From contig OX439038.1 of assembly GCA_949317995.1 (NCBI GenBank), forward strand, positions 73,480,659-73,544,658: 64,000 nucleotides of DNA, written 5' to 3'. Both the position numbers and the translations under genes were made by a program. Source of the stretch: Acholoe squamosa. Lineage: Eukaryota; Annelida; Polychaeta; Phyllodocida; Polynoidae. The notes beneath the pieces are model-generated. The model searched no databases, was not told the DNA's origin, and saw nothing but the letters and a program-made list of their open reading frames with translations. Numbering within the stretch: position 1 is the first letter of the stretch; each line of letters opens with the position of its first letter. This document shows positions 13,278 to 24,776 of the stretch, in pieces.

Positions 13278-13540
13278 AGACATTTCTAAAGACGGTACGA
13301 GTAGGCCCCTTTATATCGTACAGGGATCCCTCAATCTATTGTCAATACAGCCTTGCATCTAGCGGTATGAATAGTGCACTGATACAATGCCGTAATAAAC
13401 CCAAATCTAATTTCTATATTTATGTAAGTTCTGAACTTTCAGAGCAGTCGTAGCACATAACCTACGATCACACTCTCTTATTTTTGGGGTGTTTCAAATC
13501 GTACAGTCTATGTTCAGTCGTACCATGTAAAGAAATGTCT
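13278..13540. mobile_element. MITE family 1, copy 1 (about 263 bp)
   Basis: Left AGACATTTCTAAAGACGGTA and right ACCATGTAAAGAAATGTCT are inverted copies. The interior shares CCTACGATCAC and a GTTTCAAATCGTA-like block with the copy at 57013-57272. The left end also matches the partial copy at 21330. It has no coding capacity. Three related copies in one window show this is a mobile family. Confidence 0.75.
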
Positions 13541-13953
13541 TCTTAGTCTACTATACCTTCTCCCTGACTAACATCAAATATCCTGATTTCCCTCATGTAA
13601 TTCCCCCGACCAACCGACGACAGTGAGCCCCGCGCATTAAGGGCTGGTTCCACTGGGCTCTATACCAACCAAGCAACCAACACAGTGGACACACGGCCGA
13701 ATATAATGTCCTCAATGTTTCCCCTAAATCCTTTTATTATTTTTACAGAGGGAGGTCATAGCTACCCATAGGTTTTTGAATCTTAATAATCTATTAATTA
13801 GAACATAGGTACGTAATGTAAAATTTATTTTTGTTCTACCAGAGCCACACAGTCTGGGTGTGCCTTATGTATGGGATGTTATGGTAGTATGTGTGAGTAG
13901 TATATGGAAAGTAGTCGGTTTTAGTAGTATATGGAAAGTAGTAGTTGTGAGTA

Positions 13954-13954
<1 letters not shown>

Positions 13955-14022
<68 letters not shown>

Positions 14023-14025
14023 CAT

Positions 14026-14119
<94 letters not shown>
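13955..14119. repeat. Composite microsatellite (AT)n-(ACAT)n-(AC)n-(AT)n
   Basis: AT dinucleotides to about 14016, ACAT units to about 14041, AC units to about 14086, then AT again. The open frames across it are artefacts of the repeat. Confidence 0.95.
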
Positions 14120-14123
<4 letters not shown>

Positions 14124-14186
14124 GGAAAGTGGAAGGTGTGAGTAATAGCCTATATGGAAAGTAGTGGGTGTGCGTAGTATATAGAT

Positions 14187-14288
14187 AGAACTAAACGACC
14201 GTGGTGTACGAGGTGGTCGATCCACCACGAGGGAGACAACTCCCGAGGGGTGGATCGGCCACCGAGGACACCAGGGGAGTTTAGTTCT
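14187..14288. mobile_element. 102-bp near-complete snap-back (hairpin) element
   Basis: Ends AGAACTAAAC and GTTTAGTTCT are perfect inverted copies. Inside, GGTGT pairs with ACACC, GGTGGTCGATCCACC with GGTGGATCGGCCACC, and GGGAG with CTCCC around an ACAA loop. It is GC-rich inside AT-rich repeats. The next bases, 14289-14525, carry their own inverted ends (ATATTTATTTTATG and CATAAAATAAAATAT) and could be a second small element. Confidence 0.7.
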
Positions 14289-14670
14289 ATATTTATTTTA
14301 TGTTTTTAGAGGTTTAAATAAGGAAAAATTATCAAAATCCGTTACCGTAGTTCACCGCACGAGCACCGGTCCGCCATTTTGAATGTTTACACGCAGCCAG
14401 AACGAGGCTGCAGTGGTGGATCTGCCGCTGTGGTGGATCGACACACGTTACGCCACTGGGGGTGTGGCGATCGGCTCCGCAATGCTATCTCTACGGGAAG
14501 AAGTTATTCACATAAAATAAAATATATGGAAAGTAGAAGATGTGAGTAGTATATGGAATGTAGAAAATATGAGTAGTATATGGAAGTAGTGTATGTGAGA
14601 AGTAAATATATGCAAATTAGTAGGTGTGAGTAGTATAATATTTAAACCATATAGTAGGTGTAAGAAGTGG

Positions 14671-15553
14671 ACTATGTTGACATGACCATGTAATTAATCG
14701 ATTATCACTGTAAGAAATACATGAAAACGTCTTTGTGATAGTATTATAACTATGTAGAAACACCCATGCGTGCAGTACATGTATCACATGCAATGCTGGG
14801 AAATATCAGTGTAGATAGTGTATTCATGAGCTTGTGCGTGTGAATATCTTGACAAAGAAGAAGGTCGGGAGATGTCTGTCTAAGGAGTAGTACTAGTAAT
14901 CTATATTTTGAAATGTCCATAATATGAATAGTTCATGCAAATAGTTAAATGTCTGTGTAAATAATAGTTGTAAGTAGCATATAAATGATCGTTGAAGGGT
15001 TAATTGTAAAATGTCAGTCTAGGTTGTGTTTGTAAAACCAATGTCGATTTGAGTGGTAAATGGAAATACCTTCATAAGTAGTAGTAGTACTAGTATCTGT
15101 CATCCTACCCCCTAAAAGTCATGATAAAGCTATGAAAAGCGGTTGTTTCAAATAATCAAAAGAGCTTTCTCGGAGCATGCATGGAGATGAGATTGTAACA
15201 TCCATGTGCGATATGACATAACGGCAGCATTAACTGATAAAGGTTGTGGTTTATCTCGTCACGTGCAGACCTTCTTGGTATAATCAGTGCTGATATCCTC
15301 AATCTCAGAAAGATACGCCAGTGACATTCATCACAGCCTGTATAAGGACTTACCTTGGGCCTTGACATTTACTGACCCTTATCACACTGTGCCTACCTTT
15401 ATCTATCTGACATCTAGGTATGATATTCCATCATCTAAATGTAAGAGGTTCATTTACTACTATTATCCACTTCTTTGATTATCGGATTCTGTCTGCCTGC
15501 CTTCCTGTTTGGCTCTCTGCTTGTCTTCCTGTCAACCTGCCACGTACAGGGAT

Positions 15554-15555
<2 letters not shown>
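14671..15555. other. No gene recognised
   Basis: AT-rich DNA with short frames only and no bounded repeat seen. Confidence 0.4.
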
Positions 15556-15556
<1 letters not shown>

Positions 15557-15617
<61 letters not shown>

Positions 15618-15693
15618 CAGAGACAGAGAGAGACAGAGACAGACAGAGACAGACAGAGACAGACAGAGACAGACAGATACAGACAGACAGACA
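15557..15693 (+). repeat. GATA then GAGA/GACA microsatellite
   Basis: About eight GATA units pass into GAGA and then into GACAGA and GACA units. Confidence 0.95.
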
Positions 15694-17248
15694 GGCAGAC
15701 TAAAATCTATATCCGGGTGAACGAGAGAAGAAACAATCAGTTTGGAGCAATTGGCTTTCTATAAGCCCTCAAAAATTATCTTTTGATGAGGGGGTTTTGA
15801 GGTTATCGTCACAGTGGAGAATGGGGGCCATCAAGAAGAATATCCAGCTGCAGGTTCTTCACGTCCCCATGGGGAATAGCTGTGCATATGCTTTGTTATA
15901 AGAACTGCCGTTCTCAACAAAAGTGTCACCTAAGACGTGATGGGACATCATCAATTTAGTAGTTTAAAAACAGCCCCACCTGCGAATGGTAGGGCGGTTT
16001 AATTCATCGCATGGCCCCCTTTCCCTATTTCTTACACGATAGAGCTGTGTTTTAGCCAATGTTTGCATCAATTTCCTCCATGGGAAAAGGGTGCTAAATC
16101 CACGGTGCCTCCAATAAAACACGATGACTGCTCCATATTAAGTGTGAATAATAAATATGAATGGTGCGCCCACATGGCTGCATCCCATGTTCTCGCCGTT
16201 TTCTCGTCGTTTCTCGCGTAATCTCGCTGTCGGCCATGTTTTATTGGTTAATCTCTGGGACGGACCCCGCGAGCTGTGAATAATTCACATTCGTTGCCAG
16301 GGTCTTGGATCACGGTAGGTTAGGGCTGGGTGTGCTGCATCGTTAATCGTTTCATTACCAGCTCTGAGTCTTAGCCACACAACCGAGGAGGAAACCTCTC
16401 ATCAACCTTCAGGGCTAATCTGTGGGTTTTATATTTCCCTTTCCATCATGAAAAGGGAACTGCATTATTAGTATATCAAATGGTTAAAATAATGAAGCTA
16501 CAGGATCAAAAAGAGAGGGAGGACATTATGTACGAAATTTATGCGAGATGCAATCCACTTTCGTAACAAAAGTGTAGGAAAAGTGTAGTCATGTTTAATA
16601 TTTTAATCGCCTATTGCAAAAGTAGGTGTAGATATGAAAGAGGTATATCAGGTATCCTTCTGCTCTAATCAAAAGAGAATCTGTGATAGTAAAAATCTCA
16701 TAAAGAGGGTCACTCCGTGGTTTGGCCATCTCATCTCTCGGCTTGTACAAAAGATCATCCACTATAAGGACGACCATGCCTTTAATGAATATTTAACTCC
16801 TTCCTAGGACCATCACTCCCTTCATCCTGCTATTGAACACTCTCTGCGTCATATGCCTTGGTCGATGTTTTATACTTTTGCCAGGTTCTGTTTCCAATAA
16901 TGGGTAAAAAAAGCTAGTGCTATCTAAATCTCATTTCACATCTCGTCTTGCAAATGGAGAAATACCTAATTGGAAGACTGGGGCAGAGGTCTATGGGAGA
17001 GTGACAGTCGTAGAACATGTATGGAGAATGTGACAGAACAGGCTGTGTGAGTTGTTCAGTGAGCAACTCATGTAAAGGCGACACCTAAAGGAATCCCAAG
17101 GAACTACAGGGAAACTACCTGCGCCAGTGCTACCACCTGCAGGTCAGCATCTGAACCACAGCCTCCATGCCACTGGGTCATTGATTTAGTAGTAACAGTT
17201 TATCAGAGTTAAACATTATAACTTGATCAACATGATTAAAATTAATGG
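15694..17248. other. No gene recognised; CCAAT/TCTCGCG-bearing stretch near 16190-16270
   Basis: Around 16190-16265 there are several TCTCG repeats, a TCTCGCG and an ATTGG (inverted CCAAT), which are promoter-like words. No exon follows that I can support. The rest is AT-rich with short frames. Confidence 0.25.
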
Positions 17249-17342
17249 AATTCTCCCCCCTCGGAGGTCTCCCCCCAGAACCCCCCCCCCCCGGAAATAC
17301 CCCCGCTAGGAAATCTCCCCCAATAGGAATCCCCCCCCCCCA
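17249..17342 (+). repeat. Degenerate C-rich tandem units
   Basis: Successive units begin with GGAA or GGAG followed by a short linker and a run of five or more C (GGAATTCTCCCCCC, GGAAATCTCCCCC, GGAATCCCCCCCC). It abuts the telomere-like array to the right. Homopolymer C runs here may be unreliable in length. Confidence 0.6.
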
Positions 17343-17344
17343 TC

Positions 17345-17752
17345 AAGTTCGACCACAGTGACCTCTTACCTCACCCTGTCACTATTCCTATCCCTATCCC
17401 TAACCCTAACCCTAACCCTATCCCTATCCCTAACCCTAACCATATTCCTAACCCTAACCCTATCCCGAACCCTAACCCTAACCCTATCCCGAACCCTAAC
17501 CCTAACCTAAGTTTGACCACAGTGACCCCTTAGCTCACCCTAACCTGTCACTATTCCTATCCCTATCCCTAACCCTAACCTTAACCCTAACCCTATCCCT
17601 ATCCCTAACCCTAACCCTATTCCTTACCCTAACCCTAACCCTAACCCTAACCCTATCCCTAACCCTATCCCTAACCCTATCCCTAACCCTAATCCTAACC
17701 CTAACCCTAACCCTAACCCTAAACCTAACCCTATCTCTAAACCTCACTGGAT
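17345..17752 (+). repeat. Interstitial telomere-like (CCCTAA)n array in two blocks
   Basis: Many CCCTAA units (TTAGGG on the other strand) are mixed with CCCTAT and CCCGAA variants. The array is in two blocks. Each is introduced by the same leader, containing GACCACAGTGACC, CTCACC and CTGTCACTATTCC, at about 17349 and 17515, so the unit 'leader plus telomeric tract' was duplicated. It is flanked by ordinary sequence on both sides, so it is not a chromosome end here. Confidence 0.9.
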
Positions 17753-17765
17753 GAATCCCTAATGT

Positions 17766-17828
17766 GATGGATCTTTCAATGTTTACAGTGGATTTAATCA
17801 ATTCATTGTAAACATCGAAAGATCCATC
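17766..17828. repeat. 63-bp hairpin, 22-bp arms
   Basis: GATGGATCTTTCAATGTTTA pairs with TAAACATCGAAAGATCCATC with one mismatch across a loop of about 19 bases. It directly follows the telomere-like array. It could be a small snap-back element or an RNA hairpin; no flanking evidence decides. Confidence 0.75.
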
Positions 17829-19499
17829 AAATTTACATGTAGATGAATTCTATTTGTATAGATGAGAAACTGTTTGATTAGTCTCGCAATTTGTAATAAA
17901 TGTTGACCTAAAGAAATTGCTATTCTCGCTGTCTGGTGTTTCTCTATAATGGATTTCTATGTTGCAATTTGCATCAATATTTCCCCCAAATGCCTCAACT
18001 ATCAATACCATAATGCCATTTGTTATGAAACGCGTGTATAAGGCGTACCCTGTGTAAAAATACCGAAAAAAAGACATTGCTTCTATTCTGATCACTATAT
18101 TCTCAAAATTCGAAAAACCATTTCCATCTAGGAGTTTCTCCAAACCACTAAAACCACAGCGGCATTTTGAGAAAGCCTTAGGAACCACCTACCTCCATTG
18201 GATCTGAAAGGATCCATAATAGTCTACGCATGAATGAGGTACAATAGTATTGATGTTTCGCTTATATCCACCTTTAAAAAAACTGAACTGTCGAGGGAGG
18301 CCAAAGGTAAGATAAAAAAGTACACATACCAAGACAATTACATGCATAGACAGAGAGTCCATTCGATGTTGTAACATGTGCCATTTAGTACTTGAGCAAA
18401 TCGGTAGACGTCTCTGGTTTGAGTTGCTCGACCTGCTCGTGCCATTGGTCCCAAGTAAAGGGCGCACCAAAGCTTTAGTTCTGTGTGTCCCATTCTGATG
18501 TTCAAGATAATGGCCGATACTGGAATGTCCTGTATGGTGTTACGCTATTATTCTCAGAGATACTATCAGACTAATTGATCACCTGTGCATCCCTTTACTG
18601 AGGTAATGTCATTAGGACTTCTGCTTTTGTCTAGAATTAAGGTATGGAGAGTAAGTGAACTGCATTTGTTAACACTGTAAGGACCACATAACTCAGATCC
18701 ATGTTTTAGTTATCATGATGCAGTGCTAGTAAGTAGTAAGTCATCACTTCATTTGTGCATCAACCCCGCCCCCCACCTCCCTTTGGGACGTACCAACTCA
18801 TAGGATTGGTAAGATGTATGACTAGAAGGCTACATGCCAGAGCTGCAAAGATATGAAAGATAAGAATGGCTTGGGTACTAATTTCGAATATGTGGGTCTA
18901 GGCCTTACATAAAGTTAGAAGCTTAATGACAATGCAAATTGACTGAACGACTCCTTATCTCCACCCATGGGGAGTGTTACATCTTATTCCAGTGGTCAAT
19001 TACAGTGGTAATACTGTTATCTATAATCTACAATGAATGCTAGATAAGGTTGGTGATACTAATTACAATGGATCGATTCACATTGGCAGCTGTTTAGCAT
19101 TTTCACATTTCTGTACTAAAATAAAACAAGTGTATAGTATATACCCCCCCCCCTTCTTTCATTTGCAATTTCTAAATATCCAATTGCATATAACTTTGTG
19201 AATGTGCATCTGAGATTCACACATCATAACTCATTTTAACCACACATTTTATTTCTTTCAATTTCCAGGCAGTAGAAGGTCGGTTGCTCGGGACGGAATG
19301 CTAATGGAAGAAAAACGTTCTTTTTCATGTACTTTATTTCGGGGTACCATATAGGATGGAATGTCATTAAAATTGATTATTCTGACGATGTAAATGTAAT
19401 CTAGAGATAATTTAGGAGGGAACGATCTCTCATTTATTGGATATTCCAATTATTAAGGTCTATAGAGGTTGCTAAATGAAGAAAGTCCCCATTATTTTT
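17829..19499. other. No gene recognised
   Basis: Two overlapping-length minus frames of 112 and 93 residues (17850-18188, 18189-18470) show no domain. The left limit of the large duplication may extend into the end of this stretch: TTCACATTGGCAGCTGTTTA near 19077 resembles bases near 30678. Confidence 0.35.
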
Positions 19500-20042
19500 T
19501 TTTAGGCTTTGGTGAATTCCTCATTTTTTACTTATTTTCTACTTTAAGAAAAGCCACAGAGAATGCTACTTCTGATCTTAGCAGATGCGAGTGTCAAGAG
19601 TATTTGTGTTAATTGCCCACCACCTTCTCAGCTCACAAATATCATTCCTCATTATCAGCGCTTATTGATATTCGTTACATTGAATATACCTTCTTAACTA
19701 AATCTTTCCTACTCTTAATCAACAGGTCTAGACAGAAAGATGATGGAACTTCAGCAGAGACTTCTTCAGCTTTGCCTTTTTAGCCAGTAATCTGAAAAGA
19801 CTGCAAGGGAACGGGGATTCAAATTTTAACAAAGGAAGCTTAATACACAGAAAACCTATAGTTCCTGATCAGTAGGGGTCACCTTAGCTCAATATGACGA
19901 GGATGGGGGAACACTCTTTGGGTGGTCATATGTGATCACTTTGATTATTTTTTTTATTTCACCTTTCTGAGCAAAAAACAGAGTCATCAAATGATGACAT
20001 GGGTATTCACCCCCAACGCCGCCCGTCCATGCTGGAACATCA

Positions 20043-20264
20043 CCCAGCAAATTGTCGTGAGTCCTTGTCAACCTGTGTGAAGTGGCTCACGCATGTCGCT
20101 AGATGGAACACGACGTTGTTATAGCACAAGATCACCAGGAATAGCAATTGCTATGCCATGTGAGTCTAACACACACTGGTGAAAGATGACGGAATGAGTT
20201 ATCACTCAAAAAGGAGTCACCATTGATGACCAATCATGGCGACAGATGACGACAATTTGCTGGG
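20043..20264. mobile_element. Short inverted-repeat element, ends CCCAGCAAATTGTCGT
   Basis: Left CCCAGCAAATTGTCGTGAG and right GACGACAATTTGCTGGG are inverted copies. Its left part matches, in inverted orientation, the right end of the element at 43826-45260, including the CTGTGTGAAGTGGCTCAC block. Both are therefore one family, short here and repeat-expanded there. Confidence 0.75.
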
Positions 20265-20471
20265 ATGCATTGAGGTATACACCTATTTTGGAATTGAATC
20301 CATATGGAACAGGTTTGCATTTTACTGATGGATGCTTATTCTCATATTTCTGAATGAAACGTTTGAAACAAAAAAGGTGTTTATTCTCTAAATGTATCTA
20401 TTTTAGTAAAATCAATTCTGCATATTCAAATTTTTAATGTTGTCTTTTCATTAAGTTATTCAATATTCTCA

Positions 20472-20549
20472 ATATGTGGATCAACATGGTAAAAGGTATG
20501 CGCGCGTAGCCTCTTATGCACGTACCTTTTACCCTGTTGATTCACATAT
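20472..20549. ncRNA. 78-nt near-perfect hairpin (possible precursor-miRNA or snap-back)
   Basis: ATATGTGGATCAACATGGTA and the following 12 bases pair with a 32-base right arm ending TGTTGATTCACATAT. The pairing has two mismatches and two G-T wobbles, and the loop is about 14 bases. Size and stem length fit a miRNA precursor, but a miniature palindrome element would look the same. No promoter or conservation evidence is available. Confidence 0.4.
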
Positions 20550-21329
20550 AGCTTTGAATCAATACATTCCATTGAGTATGTTTCACATAGTTATAACATC
20601 TATAAGGAATGATCACCCAAACTCATCTGCACTGATGACCTTTCTACTATCTAGGTTTTCAGTGTAGCATATCTAATAAAAAGACCTATATTATTTCTAC
20701 TCTTCTGGATACATGGATGTGTTTCTCCCTACGTCTCCACCTAGTTTCTATCAAGAGCACAATAACCCATCACTGGATGTCATCTGGTCATGTATTAGAA
20801 TTTTAGAAGCAAAATGAGAACCAAACTCATACATTAGTAATGTTTCGTCTATACCTAAATGTAGCTCCTAGGCATTCACTGATCCCTGTGTTAAAACCAG
20901 TTCTATGAATCATCATGTGATCTGTCTGAACACACTCCATCATATACTATGGTAGTAGTTTCAGTATTCCACAGCAAATAGTCCAATTTGGATCATGCCA
21001 CTAGGGGTCAGGATATATACATGAGTAGCGCATGTCCACACTAAATAACCTCGATTCCATGCACATTGGGTCATAGTCACTAGTTTTGAGGTCATTTTGC
21101 CTCATCCAGTTAGAAGGCCATCTTTGAAAAGTTGTAACCAAAGTTAGGCTATATGGTGAGCCTAGGCGGAAAAAAGTGAATTGTCCTGTTTACAGACGCT
21201 CCCTGCTGCATAGATAGATGCTATGGATTACCTGAAGCTTTGCAAAAAGCTAGTCTCTGTAATAATAACCATGATAATCATGTGCTATGTATGTGGCAGC
21301 ATGACATTAAAGGATAAAAGACATCAGGA

Positions 21330-21500
21330 GGCCATTTCTCAAGATGGTACGACTAAGCCCCTTCAAGTCATACCAGGATCCACATGGACACAAAGCAATA
21401 TAAGTGGCTTTTCTGGTACGATCACCCATGAACTATTCCCCTTCCTGCACCCCACTAAGTTCTGAGCCCCAGTCATACAGCCCAATCGTACCAGGCTAGT
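21330..21500. mobile_element. MITE family 1, partial copy
   Basis: Begins CCATTTCTCAAGATGGTACG and continues with AGCCCCTTC as in the copies at 57013 and 13278. No intact right end is seen, only a CAATCGTACCA and TAGTTGTAG patch near 21490. It lies within a stretch of copy A that has no counterpart in copy B. Confidence 0.5.
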
Positions 21501-21615
21501 TGTAGTGGGAAAGGGCCTAATATACTGGCTGGCATAAGCTGGGAAATGGTTGGGTGCCCTCATCATCTCAAAAGGAAACCTTGATTCTATGTAGGCAAAA
21601 ACAATGTTTTAGACT

Positions 21616-21632
21616 GGGGGGGGGGGGGGGGG
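21616..21632 (+). repeat. Poly-G run
   Basis: An unbroken G homopolymer of about 17-19 bases. Its exact length is sequencing-sensitive. Confidence 0.9.
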
Positions 21633-22479
21633 CACTTCTTAACACTTTCAGCCTGGGTGTTGGATTTTCCCAGGTGTTTGGAAACCTGAACCTCCCCAGT
21701 GTACCTTCATATCACTGTCTTTTCAAGGACATTCTTTTCCCCTTTTTGCTTACTCTCTGATCTATAAATAAGAGGATTCAATCATTCGCTGAAGTGTCAT
21801 TACATTCAAGAGTTTTGTTACAATGTCAATTCTCTATTAATTATCATCATTACGGCAAAGAATCACTCTTGAGAGTTTTCCCCCTGATAACAACAGTAAG
21901 TCAGAGTTGAGAATAATTTTGGAGTGCACTTGAGGTTTCCGTGGTATACTAATCTATCAAAAATAGCATATTTTTTTTTTTTTACTATTTGGTTGCCATT
22001 ATTCAATAAAAGAATGATTTTAGTTCAACTTGTAAACACCCTAGATATTCTTACTGATCATGAAAACTATTTAGTATATATTATACTCAGTCTTATCAAA
22101 TTTTAGAGCAACCAATGCTAAGATAAACCTATTCAAAATCTAGTTTTATAGATACTGACCCATAAATTAGTACATGTAGCTATGTGTCACCACTGTGATG
22201 CAACTCTGAGCGTGAAGGTTTCTGAGCATGAAGGTTTCTGACCGGGGAGCTTTTGGACCAGACTTGACGGTGAGGAAAAAAATATTCCTGAACAATTATA
22301 GAGTAAAAATAAGCATTAAATATCATTACTACTCTAGCGGAGCAATAGTAAAATTAATAATTTTATTATGTACATGTTATATAAGATAACAATAGTAACA
22401 TTTTATTTATACAAGCAGTGATAATTGATTGTATGTAAAAACATGAAATATGTGTATTAAAGAGTAGGAATATAATGAA

Positions 22480-22812
22480 TACCCTATTGTGAGACATTGA
22501 ATGATATACATGTCATAGTGATAAAGGTGTGGGTGGGTGGGAAGAAATTGTGATGCGAACGGTGAGACAACGGAGTGATGAATGGGCGGAGTGAAGGGCT
22601 TACAGGTGTGAGGGGAGGGTGAGGACAGATATTGATTGTGTTAATTAGTACACCTGTAACAGTAAAGGTGGAGTTGTGTGTGGATTTTGGTGGGAGGGAT
22701 AGCTGCCAGCTGGCAGCAATGACCCCCCTGAGCGCACACACGCCCATGAGGTACCCCTGTAATATATTGTAATTGTATGATTTATGACCAATAAAAAACC
22801 TTTTCAAAATCA
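22480..22812 (+). repeat. Copy A-specific segment ending in AATAAA, possibly a retroposon 3' end
   Basis: The homology between the two large duplicates resumes at about 22820. Just before it the plus strand reads GACCAATAAAAAACC and then an A-rich stretch, which looks like a polyadenylation signal at the 3' end of a reverse-transcribed insert. No RT frame is present. The 109-residue minus frame over it has no domain. Start not determined. Confidence 0.35.
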
Positions 22813-23065
22813 AAACTCATTACCTTTACTGCAGATCAAAGAGTAAAAAGGGTGAGCTAACCATTAGATATGGGTTTGATAATGGTAATATAACAGCAAT
22901 TAATCATGTTTGAGGTAAAATCTGGTGTTTGTACATTTTTACTCTGCCACCAGCATAAGGTTATGTTATTTTTGAATTCCCCATACATGTACAAATACAT
23001 AGGAATAAATGTGATTTCAATGCTGCTCTTTTTTTCTGCAAAGTGAGCATTATTTTTGTAGAATA

Positions 23066-23215
23066 GTGCTATCTGTCTCTGTCTGTCTGTCTACCTGTCT
23101 GTCTGTCTCTGTCTGTCTCTCTATGTGTGTCTGCCTGCCTGCCTGTCTGTCTATTTGCCTGTCTGCCCGTCTCTCCCTCTCCCTCTCTGTCTCTCTTTCT
23201 CTATCCCCCTATGTA
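23066..23215 (+). repeat. CTGT/CTCT microsatellite
   Basis: Imperfect CTGT, CTGC and CTCT units. The equivalent position in copy B (38790-38872) carries a shorter version, so the microsatellite predates the duplication. Confidence 0.9.
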
Positions 23216-24657
23216 TTAACTGTTTGCCTCCCCAACACATCAGCTGAGGAGAATATTCCAACATCTAACTTGCAATGGGAAAGTGACAGTAGCTAGACAG
23301 TTCAACAGTGCCTGTTACAATGATTCCTGTTCACAGCAGGAATTCGAAAAGGTCACGTCCTAAATACAGACATTAATGCTGTAACTGAGGGGTAACAAGG
23401 ATGTCCATCCTGTCTTCTCATTCCATTCTGTCACAAAAATGTATATAGACCTTTACAGAATCAGTGAATACCTAAACTTACTATTCCAATTGGTGCATTG
23501 GTTGCATGGAGATCATCCTCATCAAGAATAAATTGTCTTGTTTCTAAGAAGCACAGCCAAACATGGATAACCCACTGTCTAATTTAATGCGCCAGCATTC
23601 TGGGAAAACCTTTGACAGTCTGCAGACAGCATACTCCCTCCCAACTGTCTCTCCCATGATGTTTCTGCTTCAGAGCATCGAGTGGGAAAGGCCAGGATCT
23701 ATAAATGATAAGAAATTGACTTACCCAGTGCCTTGATCATATGGCTGAAGGATTAGCGAGTTGGATATCCAACTCTTGATACCCATTTTGTATTTCTGCA
23801 CAAAGAGGCAGTCAATATGTTCCTTCTAAGACCTGTCTTATTGTAGCACAATTCTTTTATTTTATAATTGTTAGTGAGGTTCTTGTAAATCAGAGCTTTA
23901 CGTTCAATCAGGCTTATCAATCTACTTTATAAAGACACGGCAATATCATAGACATTTCTATCATTGAAACAATATTTGTGACTTCAAGCAATTGTATTTG
24001 GAATATTTTAGCGTGATAAGAGAAGCAAAGATCATATTAAATAGCTGCTCTTCCTAAACTCCTGCTATGACAGGAATTGGTCAAGATAAAATCTCAAAAC
24101 AACAGGAGCAAAGGAAAACGGAAGTAACGTTGGTCACGTAACACAGACACCCTGTGAATTTTCATTGGACAATTAACCAAGAAAGTGACATAACTAACAT
24201 TTAATAGCTAGGCATAAACAGCTCAGTATTCCATGCCAGCCAACCTAGTTTAGCATCTTCCAGACAATGTACCTGTCATGAATATACACAATTTGAAAAG
24301 TAAAATCACACATTTGCAAAAAGATCCTTTGTGTCCATCATTTAAGATGAAGGGCCATTTAAAGAAGAAATGTGATTCAATCAGAAATCTACTATCATGT
24401 TAGTAAAAATCTCAGAGGTATCTTTTTCTCATTCAAGTTTGGCTCATAGCCTATCATAAACTGAATGGAGTTTATTTCATTCGGTAGGCAACCTTGCAGT
24501 ACATTCATCACAGCAGCAGGCTATGCATGAATCAGATTGGGCTAGATCATTCAACACCATTATTTCCTATGCTCTATCAGTCAGTATCTACCAAACAATC
24601 ACAGGGTCACATCTGTCTATACCTGTGATGTAAAAAGCCTAAAAGTGATTTGCTAAA

Positions 24658-24776
24658 GGGCTGGTTTCAAAGGTCGGGCGGTTCTGCTAATCCGATGATT
24701 TTCTTCTATACATTTGCTATATATAAATCGGTCGAATTAGCAAAGAATGGATTGACCGACGCTGTGGAACCAGTCC
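24658..24776. mobile_element. 119-bp MITE in copy A only
   Basis: Ends GGGCTGGTTTC and GGAACCAGTCC are near-perfect inverted copies, and further pairs (GGTCGG/CCGACC, TGCTAAT/ATTAGCA) fold the interior. In copy B the bases on either side, GATTTGCTAAA and CTGTCAT-like sequence, are almost joined near 41430-41460, so this is an insertion into copy A. Confidence 0.7.

Larger units (their letters stand above)
13885..14670 (+). repeat. Degenerate minisatellite with a roughly 28-bp unit, split by insertions
   Basis: Units of the form GTATATGGAAAGTAG followed by a TGTGAGTA-like half recur on both sides of the microsatellite (13885-13955 and 14125-14180) and again at 14520-14660. A block at 14187-14520 interrupts the array. 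Confidence 0.65.

Noticed and set aside
13836..14228. Tyr/Ile and His/Thr repeat ORFs
   Set aside because: Products of the AT/ACAT/AC microsatellite on both strands.
17345..17752. Chromosome end
   Set aside because: Ordinary sequence continues for tens of kilobases on both sides and the units are degenerate.
17535..17801. Arg/Val-repeat ORF on the minus strand
   Set aside because: It is the telomere-like repeat translated; TAGGGT and variants read as alternating Arg and Val codons.
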